Shown one piece after another: positions 8,447-16,223 of a DNA stretch of 37,991 nt; positions within the stretch are counted from its first letter, which is position 1; each line of letters begins with the position of its first letter. The notes under the pieces are model-generated. The model did no database searches, was not told the origin of the DNA, and worked only from the letters and a program-made list of their open reading frames with translations. The stretch comes from Dyella_B sp035508675 (GTDB taxonomy: Bacteria > Pseudomonadota > Gammaproteobacteria > Xanthomonadales > Rhodanobacteraceae), in contig NZ_DATJMN010000295.1 of the NCBI RefSeq assembly GCF_035508675.1, positions 1-37,991 on the forward strand, written 5' to 3'. Made by a program: the position numbers and the translations under genes.

Positions 8447-10096
8447 ATGCTGCGACTCACCGACATCAAGCTCCCGCTGGATCACCCTGAGGAAGCCTTG
8501 GCCGCCGCCATCCGGGCCAGGTTGCATGTCGGTGCCTCGGCCGTTCGCAGTTACAGCATTTTTCGCCGCGGGCACGATGCCCGCAAGCGCGGAGCGATCC
8601 AGCTGATCTACACGCTCGATGTGGACGTAGCCGACGAAACCAAGCTCCTTGCTCGTTTCGCAGACGATCCGCACGTTCGCCCTACCCCGAATACCGAGTA
8701 TCACTTTGTAGCGAAAGTACCTCCCGGCCTGGCGCATCGGCCGGTGGTGATCGGCATGGGCCCCTGTGGCCTGTTCGCCGGACTGGTGCTGGCGCAAATG
8801 GGTTTTCGGCCGATCATCCTGGAACGCGGCAAGGCAGTGCGCGAGCGCACCAAGGACACCTGGGACCTGTGGCGCAAGCGCAACCTGCATCCGGAATCGA
8901 ACGTGCAGTTCGGCGAAGGCGGCGCGGGCACGTTTTCCGATGGCAAGCTGTACAGCCAGATTTCCGATCCCAAGCATTACGGGCGCAAGGTGCTGACGGA
9001 ATTCGTGAAAGCCGGCGCGCCCGAAGAAATCATCTACGTCAGCAAGCCGCACATTGGTACTTTCCGCCTGGTGACGATGGTGGAGAACATGCGCAACACC
9101 ATCGAATCGCTGGGAGGGGAAATCCGCTTTCAGCAGCGCGTGGATGACCTGCTCATCGACACCGATTCAGAAGGTGCGCGCCATATTCGCGGTGTGGTGC
9201 TGGCGAGCGGTGAACACATCCGCACGGATCACGTGGTGCTGGCGCTTGGCCACAGCGCACGGGATACCATGGCGATGCTGCACCAGCGCGGCGTGTACCT
9301 GGAAGCCAAGCCGTTCTCGATCGGCTTTCGCGTGGAGCATCCGCAATCGATCATCGATCGCGCCCGCTTCGGCCCGCAGGCCGGCCATCCGTTGCTGGGC
9401 GCGGCGGATTACAAATTGGTGCATCACTGCCGCAATGGCCGCTCGGTATACAGCTTCTGCATGTGCCCGGGCGGCACGGTGGTTGCAGCCGCCAGCGAGC
9501 CGGGCCGCGTAGTGACCAACGGCATGAGCCAATACTCTCGCAACGAGCGCAACGCGAATGCGGCGATCGTGGTGGGCATCGAACCCAGCGATTTCACGCC
9601 GTATGACGACAGCGGCAGCCCGCTCGCCGGCATCGCGCTGCAGCGTCATCTGGAGAGCCGCGCATTCGAGCTCGGCGGCGGCACCTACGATGCGCCAGGG
9701 CAACTGGTCGGCGACTTTCTTGCCGGAAAGGCATCAACGGCCTTCGGCGATGTGCTGCCTTCCTACAAGCCCGGCGTGCACCTGACGGATCTGGCGCCGG
9801 CATTGCCGGACTATGCGATCGAGGCGATCCGCGAAGCGATGCCTGCGTTCGAGCGCAAGATCAAAGGTTTTGCGCGACCGGATGCGATCTTCACCGGCGT
9901 GGAAACGCGCACCTCCTCCCCCGTGCGCATCCGCCGCAACGACGACGACCTGCAAAGCCTCAACACGCGCGGGCTCTTTCCCGCCGGCGAAGGGGCAGGC
10001 TATGCCGGTGGCATTCTTTCCGCCGGCGTCGACGGCATTCGCGTAGCCGAAGCGGTGGCGCTGAGCATCACGCATCAGGAAGTTCATGCTTACTGA
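8447..10096 (+). CDS. NAD(P)/FAD-dependent oxidoreductase (COG2509-like)
   Basis: The 549-aa flavoprotein has an N-terminal domain of about 95 residues, then a Rossmann FAD site GMGPCGLFAG (103-112) ending in the acidic ILERG. It continues with FGEGGAGTFSDGKLY, a second dinucleotide-type segment (VVLALGHSARDT) and a C-terminal GLFPAGEGAGYAGGI motif typical of the HI0933/GidA-like fold. The family is widespread but its substrate is not known. It has no signal peptide and should be cytoplasmic. The 3' end overlaps dinG by 11 nt, so the genes are probably co-transcribed. Confidence 0.9.
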   Translation: MLRLTDIKLPLDHPEEALAAAIRARLHVGASAVRSYSIFRRGHDARKRGAIQLIYTLDVDVADETKLLARFADDPHVRPTPNTEYHFVAKVPPGLAHRPVVIGMGPCGLFAGLVLAQMGFRPIILERGKAVRERTKDTWDLWRKRNLHPESNVQFGEGGAGTFSDGKLYSQISDPKHYGRKVLTEFVKAGAPEEIIYVSKPHIGTFRLVTMVENMRNTIESLGGEIRFQQRVDDLLIDTDSEGARHIRGVVLASGEHIRTDHVVLALGHSARDTMAMLHQRGVYLEAKPFSIGFRVEHPQSIIDRARFGPQAGHPLLGAADYKLVHHCRNGRSVYSFCMCPGGTVVAAASEPGRVVTNGMSQYSRNERNANAAIVVGIEPSDFTPYDDSGSPLAGIALQRHLESRAFELGGGTYDAPGQLVGDFLAGKASTAFGDVLPSYKPGVHLTDLAPALPDYAIEAIREAMPAFERKIKGFARPDAIFTGVETRTSSPVRIRRNDDDLQSLNTRGLFPAGEGAGYAGGILSAGVDGIRVAEAVALSITHQEVHAY

Positions 10097-12188
10097 TGCC
10101 ATCAAGGACCGCATCCGCGATGCCTATGCGCGCGTGAAGGACGGCCTGCCCGGCTTTCGCGCGCGCGCGGCGCAAACGCGCATGATCGCCGAAGTAGCCA
10201 AGGCGCTGGCGCAAGAAGGCGGTGCGGCGGTGATCGAGGCACCGACCGGCACCGGTAAATCCATGGCGTACCTGATCGCCGGGGTGGAAGCCGCCCAGGC
10301 GCTGAAGAAGAAACTGCTGATCGCCACCGCCACGGTTGCCTTGCAAGAACAGCTGGTGGAACGCGATATCCCGCTGTTCCTGAAACTGCAGGGGCGCGAG
10401 ATGAAAGTGGCGCTCGCCAAAGGGCGCGGCCGCTACGTGTGCCCACGCAATCTGCGCATGGCCAGCAGCAGTCTGGCCGAAAGTGCGCAGATGGGATTGG
10501 GCCTGGATGCCGATCTCGCCTTGTGGAGCAAACCGCCCGCCGAGCGCGACAAGCAAGTGCTGCGCAAGCTCACCGATGCCTTCGATCGCAACGAGTGGAA
10601 CGGCGACATGGACGCCGCTCCCGAAACGCCCGGCGACATGCTGCGCGCCATGATTACCACCAGCACCGGCGGTTGCACCGGCCGCCGCTGCGCCTATTTC
10701 ATGCTCTGCCCCTTTTTCGCCGCGCGCCGCGCCGCCGCTGATGCGGACATCATCGTCGCCAACCAGGATCTGGTACTGGCCGATCTCACGCTGTCCAGCG
10801 GCGAAGAAAGCTGGGGCGGCGTGTTCCTGCCCAAGCCGGAAGAAACGCTGTACGTGTTCGACGAAGCGCATCACATGCCCGGCAAGACCATCGATCGCGG
10901 AGCCTGTGAGGTGGCGCTCAACGTCGCCGTGCGCCAAATCAGCCGGCTCGGCCGACAGGTGCACGCGGCTTACTCGCTGAGCGACAAGGAAGTGATCGGC
11001 AAGCTCACGCTCGATGCCGGCGATGAAAAGCTGCAAGCGCTGAGCGATGCGCTGGAAGCGCTGGAAAAAGACATCCGCCAGGCCTGGCTGCCCGATCCGG
11101 CCGAGGCCGAACCGGTCTATCGCGGCTCGCTTGGGCAATTGCCGGACAACTGGGTGCAGCACGCTACCTTGCTGTACATCGCCAGCGCCGAGGTGCAGCG
11201 CTGGCTTACCGTGGTACGCCGCACCGTCACCGAGATGAGCGAAGGCGGCCCCACCCAGGAAGCCCTGGCGCGCGAACTGGGCATGGCGCTGGAGCGCATC
11301 GATCGCCAAGTGCGCACCTGGCGTGCGTGGTCCAGCGACGATCCGGAACACGCGCCGCCACTGGCACGCTGGGTGTCGCTGTCGCGCGATCAGCAACTGG
11401 TTTGCCACGCGTCCGCCGTCTCCGCCGGCCCCTTGTTGCGCAGCATCCTGTGGGACAACGCCAGCGCTGCCGTCATGACCTCCGCCACCTTGAGCGTCGG
11501 CGGCAATTTCCGTGGCTTTGCCGATGCGGTGGGCTTGCCGGATGACGCGGTAACGGTAAGCCTGCCTTCGCCCTTCGATCTTGGCGCGCAGGCGCGCCTG
11601 GAAATACCGGCCATTTCCGCACTGCCGGATGCGCGCGAGCAACACGCACAGGAAGTCACCGACTGGCTGGCCGACCACCTCGATTGGGAGGCCGGCAACC
11701 TGGTGCTGTTTACCTCGCGCGCGAAACTGGAGCGTGTATTGCAACGCCTGCCGATCGACAAGGTGCGCAAAGTGCGTGCGCAAGGTTCGCTGGGCAAGAC
11801 GCAATTGATTGCCGAGCACGTGGCCGCGGTCGAAGCCGGCAAGGGCAGCACCTTGTTCGGCCTGGCCTCGTTCGGCGAAGGCCTGGATCTGCCCGGCAAG
11901 CTGTGCGAGACGGTCGTGATCACGCAATTGCCGTTCGCCGTGCCGACCGATCCGGTCGGCGCCACCTATGCCGAGTGGCTGGAATCGCGCGGCCGCAATC
12001 CCTTCATGGAAGTGGCGGTACCGGAAGCCACGCGGCTGTTGATTCAATATTGCGGCCGCCTGATTCGCAGCGAGACGGATCGCGGCCGGATCGTACTGCT
12101 GGATCGCCGTGTCATTACGCGGCAATACGGCAGCCAGATGCTTAAAGCCTTGCCCCCTTTCCAACGCGTGATCGAGCGTACCGCATGA
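10086..12188 (+). CDS. dinG: ATP-dependent DNA helicase DinG
   Basis: This 700-aa superfamily 2, XPD-like helicase has a 5'-3' iron-sulfur helicase layout. Walker A is EAPTGTGKS (51-59). Four cysteines that would hold the 4Fe-4S cluster are Cys119, Cys197, Cys202 and Cys208, with the motif GGCTGRRCAYFMLC. The Walker B box DEAH is at 259-262. The C-terminal helicase half includes VMTSATLS, FGLASFGEGLDLPG and the motif VI-like QYCGRLIRSETDRG. The family unwinds DNA and resolves R-loops and replication-transcription conflicts. It overlaps the upstream FAD oxidoreductase and, by ATGA, the downstream hutD-like gene. Confidence 0.95.
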   Translation: MLTDAIKDRIRDAYARVKDGLPGFRARAAQTRMIAEVAKALAQEGGAAVIEAPTGTGKSMAYLIAGVEAAQALKKKLLIATATVALQEQLVERDIPLFLKLQGREMKVALAKGRGRYVCPRNLRMASSSLAESAQMGLGLDADLALWSKPPAERDKQVLRKLTDAFDRNEWNGDMDAAPETPGDMLRAMITTSTGGCTGRRCAYFMLCPFFAARRAAADADIIVANQDLVLADLTLSSGEESWGGVFLPKPEETLYVFDEAHHMPGKTIDRGACEVALNVAVRQISRLGRQVHAAYSLSDKEVIGKLTLDAGDEKLQALSDALEALEKDIRQAWLPDPAEAEPVYRGSLGQLPDNWVQHATLLYIASAEVQRWLTVVRRTVTEMSEGGPTQEALARELGMALERIDRQVRTWRAWSSDDPEHAPPLARWVSLSRDQQLVCHASAVSAGPLLRSILWDNASAAVMTSATLSVGGNFRGFADAVGLPDDAVTVSLPSPFDLGAQARLEIPAISALPDAREQHAQEVTDWLADHLDWEAGNLVLFTSRAKLERVLQRLPIDKVRKVRAQGSLGKTQLIAEHVAAVEAGKGSTLFGLASFGEGLDLPGKLCETVVITQLPFAVPTDPVGATYAEWLESRGRNPFMEVAVPEATRLLIQYCGRLIRSETDRGRIVLLDRRVITRQYGSQMLKALPPFQRVIERTA

Positions 12189-12748
12189 GCATTGTCCGCC
12201 TGCGCGATTGTCCGGCCGTGCCATGGAAGAACGGCATGGGGCGTACGCGCGAATTGGCCGTCCATCCCGCGGGCGCCGGCATGGATGCGTTTGCATGGCG
12301 CGCAAGCGTGGCCGAGGTGGATAGCGCGGCGCCGTTTTCGGCCTTCGAAGGTATCGATCGGCACATCGCGCTGCTGGATGGCGCGGGATTTACGATGACG
12401 CTGGACGATGATCGCAGCCACGCGCTTACCACGCCCTTCGCGCCGTTTGCGTTTCCGGGCGAGGCGAAGGTGAGCATCGTGCTGCACGGCGGACCGACGC
12501 GCGATTTCAATCTGATGCTGCGCCGGTCGAAGGCGCGCGGAGAGCTGGTGACCTGGGAAGATGCGGGCCGGCAGGTGGTCGATGATGCGGTGGCGCTGAT
12601 CTACTGCGCACGCGGTCATATCGATACCTCGGACGGGCGCATGCAGCCTGGGGATGCGTGGTTGCCGACCGCCTCATCGACGGGACGTGTCACGTTGGAT
12701 GTCGGCGCATTGGCACTTGTGGCGCGCGTCCAATTGCTGGGAGATTAA
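12185..12748 (+). CDS. HutD/Ves family protein
   Basis: The 187-aa cupin-fold protein is recognised by the HutD/Ves opening PVPWKNG-type motif (here AVPWKNGMGRTREL), WRASVAEV, and the central FSAFEGIDRHIALLDG. HutD proteins lie in histidine-utilisation loci and the E. coli homologue is Ves, but no hut gene is present here and the function is not established. The ATG overlaps the dinG stop (ATGA), so expression is tied to dinG. Confidence 0.87.
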   Translation: MSIVRLRDCPAVPWKNGMGRTRELAVHPAGAGMDAFAWRASVAEVDSAAPFSAFEGIDRHIALLDGAGFTMTLDDDRSHALTTPFAPFAFPGEAKVSIVLHGGPTRDFNLMLRRSKARGELVTWEDAGRQVVDDAVALIYCARGHIDTSDGRMQPGDAWLPTASSTGRVTLDVGALALVARVQLLGD

Positions 12749-12756
12749 CGCCCGTT

Positions 12757-12787
12757 CCTCATTCCGTAAGGTTGGAATGACGATGAG
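12757..12787. repeat. Short intergenic inverted repeat
   Basis: CATTCC (12760-12765) and GGAATG (12774-12779) form a hairpin, extended weakly by CCTCAT/ATGAGG, just after the hutD-like stop. It has no T-tract. It may be a transcript end or a dispersed repeat. Confidence 0.35.
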
Positions 12788-12846
12788 GGATAGGAAGCTT
12801 TGCGGATAACTGTAGCCAATCATTCTTGCTGCTGGAGGCTCCCGCC

Positions 12847-13425
12847 ATGCCCGTGCTGATTCTTGGTCTTATCCTCTTCCTCGGCCTGCACTCCATCCGC
12901 ATCGTCGACGACGACTGGCGCACGCGTCAGATCGAAAGCATCGGCCTGAATCGCTGGAAAGCGATTTACTCCATCATCGCCGCCATTGGCCTCGTGCTGA
13001 TCGTCGTGGGTTTCGTCATGGCACGGCGCCACCCGGTAGTGCTGTACATACCGCCGATGTGGCTGCGGCATCTCAATGCCCTGTTCATGCTGATCGCGCT
13101 GATCCTGTTTCCGGCGGCGCGCGTGCCGAACAACATGATCAAGGCCAAGCTGCATCATCCACAGGTGCTCGCCGTGAAAACCTGGGCCTTCGGCCATCTG
13201 CTGGCGACCGGCATGCAGTACGACGTGGTGCTGTTCGGAGCGTTCCTGCTGTGGTCGGTGGTGCTGTTTGCCGCCTCGCGCCGCCGCGATCGGCGCCTTG
13301 GCACGGTCTATCCGCCCGGCACCGTGAAGGGCACGGTGATAACCGTCGTGGCAGGTATTGTGCTCTGGGCCTTGTTTGCGTTCTGGCTGCACAATTGGCT
13401 GTTCGGCGTGAATCCGATGGCTTAG
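12847..13425 (+). CDS. NnrU family membrane protein
   Basis: The 192-aa product has about five to six hydrophobic helices, the conserved opening LILGLILFLGLHSIRI, and central HHPQVLAVKTWAFGHLLATG, which is typical of NnrU. The family is named from a denitrification locus and resembles the 15-cis-zeta-carotene isomerase membrane fold with heme-binding histidines. No denitrification genes are nearby, so the role here is unknown. The start at 12847 has TGGAGG 8 nt upstream. Confidence 0.88.
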   Translation: MPVLILGLILFLGLHSIRIVDDDWRTRQIESIGLNRWKAIYSIIAAIGLVLIVVGFVMARRHPVVLYIPPMWLRHLNALFMLIALILFPAARVPNNMIKAKLHHPQVLAVKTWAFGHLLATGMQYDVVLFGAFLLWSVVLFAASRRRDRRLGTVYPPGTVKGTVITVVAGIVLWALFAFWLHNWLFGVNPMA

Positions 13426-13505
13426 GAGCCTGCCGGTAGTCATCTGGGGACGGGCAAGAAACTGAGCTAAAGTCGAGGCGTTCGATTGCAGAAGGAGGTA
13501 ACGCC

Positions 13506-13703
13506 ATGGTGGGTTTTCTGCTTTGGTTGCTGCTGCTGGTGTTCTGTTGGCCGCTCGCGCTGCTGGCCCTGGTGCTGTATCCCATTGTGTGGCTGCTGTT
13601 GCTGCCGCTGCGGCTGGTCGGCATCACGATGAATGCCGTGTTCGCCTTTCTGAAAGCGCTGCTGATGCTGCCGGCACGGGTGTTGGGCGGGCGGCCTGCA
13701 TGA
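13506..13703 (+). CDS. 65-aa membrane protein of unknown function
   Basis: This small ORF has a very strong Shine-Dalgarno (AAGGAGGTAACGCCATG). Its product is almost entirely hydrophobic, with two Leu-rich transmembrane helices (about residues 4-25 and 26-55) separated by YPIVW and ending in a basic tail. It follows the NnrU-like gene by 80 nt on the same strand and may share its transcript. No family is recognised. Confidence 0.65.
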   Translation: MVGFLLWLLLLVFCWPLALLALVLYPIVWLLLLPLRLVGITMNAVFAFLKALLMLPARVLGGRPA

Positions 13704-13713
13704 AGTGCTACGT

Positions 13714-13824
13714 CTAGGGATGCTCTGGTCTATTCCGCGTAGCCGTCACCGCATTTTATTGAGTTCAAATGATGGGGTGACGTCCAGAAGGCCGGCTGCG
13801 TGGAATAGATCAGAGCATCCCTAG
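13714..13824. repeat. 111-nt palindromic element, MITE-like
   Basis: The outer arms 13714-13742 and 13796-13824 are 29 nt long and complementary at 26 positions; they begin with CTAGGGATGCTCTG and end with CAGAGCATCCCTAG. A nested pair, GTCACC (13745-13750) and GGTGAC (13776-13781), encloses an AT-richer centre. The whole fills the space between the small membrane protein and the YchJ-like gene. It has no coding capacity. The shape fits a miniature inverted-repeat transposable element or a large structured intergenic repeat. Confidence 0.65.
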
Positions 13825-13883
13825 GAGGCGGCTGGGCACGACGTTTCGCATGGCCTCTTGCATTTATGCGTACCGGGAGCAGG

Positions 13884-14315
13884 ATGGGCGGCGTGGTTTT
13901 TTCCGGATTCCCAACCTTGCAAGTTGTCGACACCCTCACGCCCTGCCCTTGCGGCAACCACGCCAGTTACACGCGCTGTTGCGGCCCGCTGCACGATGGC
14001 AGCATGGCGCCCACGGCCGAGGCACTGATGCGTTCACGCTATAGCGCCTACGTACTGAAGCGCGAGGATTACCTGCTGGCCACCTGGCATCCCAGCACGC
14101 GCCCCGCCAGTCTGAAGCTGGCGGCGCAGCATCCCGCGCCTACCTGGCTGGGGCTGGACATCAAGCGACATCAGGAAGACGGCGAGCAAGCCACGGTGGA
14201 GTTCATCGCGCGGCTGCGCTACGGCGGCGGCAAGGCGCAGCGCATGCATGAGATCAGCCGCTTCGTGTGCGAGCAGGGGCGCTGGTATTACCTGGATGGG
14301 CAGTTTCCGGAGTAA
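13884..14315 (+). CDS. YchJ-family SEC-C motif protein (UPF0225)
   Basis: The product of about 143 aa matches the YchJ family: the zinc-binding SEC-C-like motif PCPCG...YTRCCGP near the N-terminus, then MRSRYSAYV and YLLATWHPSTRP, and a C-terminal NTF2-like fold (FIARLRYGG, ISRFVCEQGRWYYLDG). The function is unknown; such metal motifs often aid SecA- or protein-binding roles. A GGGAG lies just ahead of the ATG at 13884; an ATG at 13866 (6 codons longer) is possible but lacks a Shine-Dalgarno. The gene converges on the NRDE gene 6 nt away. Confidence 0.87.
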   Translation: MGGVVFSGFPTLQVVDTLTPCPCGNHASYTRCCGPLHDGSMAPTAEALMRSRYSAYVLKREDYLLATWHPSTRPASLKLAAQHPAPTWLGLDIKRHQEDGEQATVEFIARLRYGGGKAQRMHEISRFVCEQGRWYYLDGQFPE

Positions 14316-14321
14316 TCCCCG

Positions 14322-15077
14322 TCAGAACGAGAGCTCGCTCTCGCCCTCGAAACGCCCTGCCGGTCCGAATCGGCGCTCGATGATCAAGCCCTTGCCGTGA
14401 TGATCGATCGCCACGATGGTGCTGGCGCGCGTGCCATACGGTTCGCCACGGATGAAGGCGGACGACAGCCAGCGCTCGCGCTCCAGACCCACGCCCGTGT
14501 CGGGCAGCAGTTCATCCGGCGCGGGGCGTTCATCGGCCAAGGCGTTGAACAGCGGTGCGAAGTCCACTTCGTGACCCGCCGCCAGCCACGCTTGCAATCG
14601 CTGCATCAAGATGCGCGTCTTCGGCCATGGCGTGTTGAAGTCCGCATTGGACAGACCATGCACGCCCGGCTCGATCGGCTGCGCCTTGGCGGATGGGCGA
14701 TTGCCGATGTAGAAGCCATGTCCGGCGTCGAACGTGAGCAGATTGAAAGGACGATAGCTGGGTGCCAGCGCCAACAACTTGCTCGCGTGTCGTGTCGCGT
14801 CATCCGCGCCAGCCAGATAGTCCGTGGCCAGCAGGCCGCGCGAGGTGCCGTGCTGCGGATCGTTGGGATCGCGTACGTTGGTAACGACACAGCATCGCCC
14901 TGCCGCCGTTACGCCCAGCCAGGTGCCCCCCGCTTCCAGATCGCGGCCACCGATGATGGGAAGATCGTCCCAGCGTGACAGCGGCGCGCTGGCCCGCGCG
15001 TGAAATTCATCGCGGTTGCCGGCCAGCAGCAGGCGCCAGCGGGGATGGGTTTGCCAGGCGAAGGCGATCAGGCACAT
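14322..15077 (-). CDS. NRDE family protein (TANGO2-like)
   Basis: The 251-aa protein opens with MCLIAFAW and carries the name-giving NRDE motif (AGNRDEFHAR), followed by GGRDLEAGGTWLGV and TNVRDP, and ends with RFGP. It has no signal peptide. The family (NRDE, related to eukaryotic TANGO2) resembles Ntn-hydrolases with the N-terminal Cys2, and animal members are linked to heme and lipid handling; the bacterial role is not settled. It lies 43 nt downstream of the MGS-like gene on the same strand and is probably co-transcribed. Confidence 0.92.
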   Translation of the reverse strand: MCLIAFAWQTHPRWRLLLAGNRDEFHARASAPLSRWDDLPIIGGRDLEAGGTWLGVTAAGRCCVVTNVRDPNDPQHGTSRGLLATDYLAGADDATRHASKLLALAPSYRPFNLLTFDAGHGFYIGNRPSAKAQPIEPGVHGLSNADFNTPWPKTRILMQRLQAWLAAGHEVDFAPLFNALADERPAPDELLPDTGVGLERERWLSSAFIRGEPYGTRASTIVAIDHHGKGLIIERRFGPAGRFEGESELSF

Positions 15078-15120
15078 GCGGAAAGGTTACCTGATCGGCA
15101 CCCCGCTCGCTGTGCGCGCC

Positions 15121-15996
15121 TCATCGCAAGGCTGCACGCTTGCGCACCGCATCGGCCCATCGTGCGGCCACGCGTGGCGAGGTCATGCACACGGTTTCAT
15201 CCGTCACGGTGGTCACCGCACGCTCCAGCAATTGGATGTCTGCCTCATGCTGGCGCGCCACATGTGGATCTTCGAAGAAAATCGCGCGCTGGCAGCGCCG
15301 CTCCAGCACGAGGTCGGCAATCTGCGCGTCGCCGCCCATCGGGCCGCTCTGGTAGCGCTCCACCCAGTTCTCGCCCTGCGGCCAGCCGCGGCTCCACGCC
15401 AACTCGTTCAACTGCTGCCCGGTCGTGCCGGTGGCCACGCGCCGCGCAAAACGCGCCAGCACGTCGAAGTGGTCGGCGGCGTAGGCCATCATCTGCGGCT
15501 TCATCGCGTCGTGCGCGATCAGGGCGAGGGTTTGCTGTTCCAGCGCGTGCAAGCCATCCGCACCGGCATCGGGCGCCAACCCGGCCTGGATGCGCTCCAT
15601 TTCGATCCAGTCGCGCGCCGATGCCACGGTGGACACGAATGGCTTCTGGTGAATCACACACTGGCGCTTCAGCGCCACAGCTTCCGGGAAGATCGACGAA
15701 GGGTCGACCGGATCGATGAGGTAGATCGCGCCATCCAGTGTGCGCTCCGGCACGTGCATGCCCACGACTTCGGCCACCAGTTTCATCAGGCCGCCTTCGC
15801 GGCCATAGGGATAACGCGACAGGCCGGGGTAATCGGCGAGATAGCCGCTGCGTTCGATGGCCGCATGCGTGCGCCCTACTGCATGCAGCTGAAGATTCAA
15901 CTCACGAATGCCCCGCTCACATGCGCGCAGCCAGCGAAACAGTGCTGCGTCGTCGTGATCGTGATGTAGCGCGTTGGCGGCAAGGCCCATCCGCAT
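15121..15996 (-). CDS. Tandem methylglyoxal-synthase-domain protein
   Basis: The 291-aa product is twice the usual MgsA length (about 150). The C-terminal half has the full active-site set: AHDAMK with His162, Asp163 and Lys166; TGTTG at 189-193; SGPMGGD at 217-223 including the catalytic Asp223; FFEDP at 240-244; and His250/Asp253. It should convert dihydroxyacetone phosphate to methylglyoxal. Residues 30-135 look like a second, decayed MGS fold: VGRTH at 40-44 replaces TGTTG, YGREGGL at 64-70 lacks the Asp, and IDPVDP at 94-99 is followed by no His. The start at 15996 was chosen for its AGGGG Shine-Dalgarno; an upstream ATG at 16044 would add 16 residues. The functional call is inference from motifs. 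Confidence 0.85.
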   Translation of the reverse strand: MRMGLAANALHHDHDDAALFRWLRACERGIRELNLQLHAVGRTHAAIERSGYLADYPGLSRYPYGREGGLMKLVAEVVGMHVPERTLDGAIYLIDPVDPSSIFPEAVALKRQCVIHQKPFVSTVASARDWIEMERIQAGLAPDAGADGLHALEQQTLALIAHDAMKPQMMAYAADHFDVLARFARRVATGTTGQQLNELAWSRGWPQGENWVERYQSGPMGGDAQIADLVLERRCQRAIFFEDPHVARQHEADIQLLERAVTTVTDETVCMTSPRVAARWADAVRKRAALR

Positions 15997-16166
15997 AGTG
16001 GTTTTCCCCTGTTTGGCAAATTCAGTCAAAATCAAGTGACACATTCAGTGCGCGCCAGCCTCCCAGCCAGCCCCGCTGCAGCCTACCCTATACACACGCG
16101 TTCCGGCTCCAGCGCCCACGGCAACGCACTGATCGAACGGCTCATTGAGCCATGCGCGCAAAGAAA

Positions 16167-16192
16167 AGGCGTGCCGGTTGCCCGGCACGCCT
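16167..16192 (-). terminator. Terminator after TBDR 2
   Basis: A perfect 11-bp stem (AGGCGTGCCGG / CCGGCACGCCT) with a 4-nt loop; on the minus strand it is followed by TTTTCTTT. It lies about 30 nt past the stop of the receptor gene at 16224. Confidence 0.85.
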
Positions 16193-16223
16193 CGCCTACG
16201 GCTGGCTATTTTTGCTGTGCGGC

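Noticed and set aside
10068..12305. 745-codon open frame on the minus strand
   Set aside because: It is the antisense shadow of dinG; composition is biased and there are no motifs.
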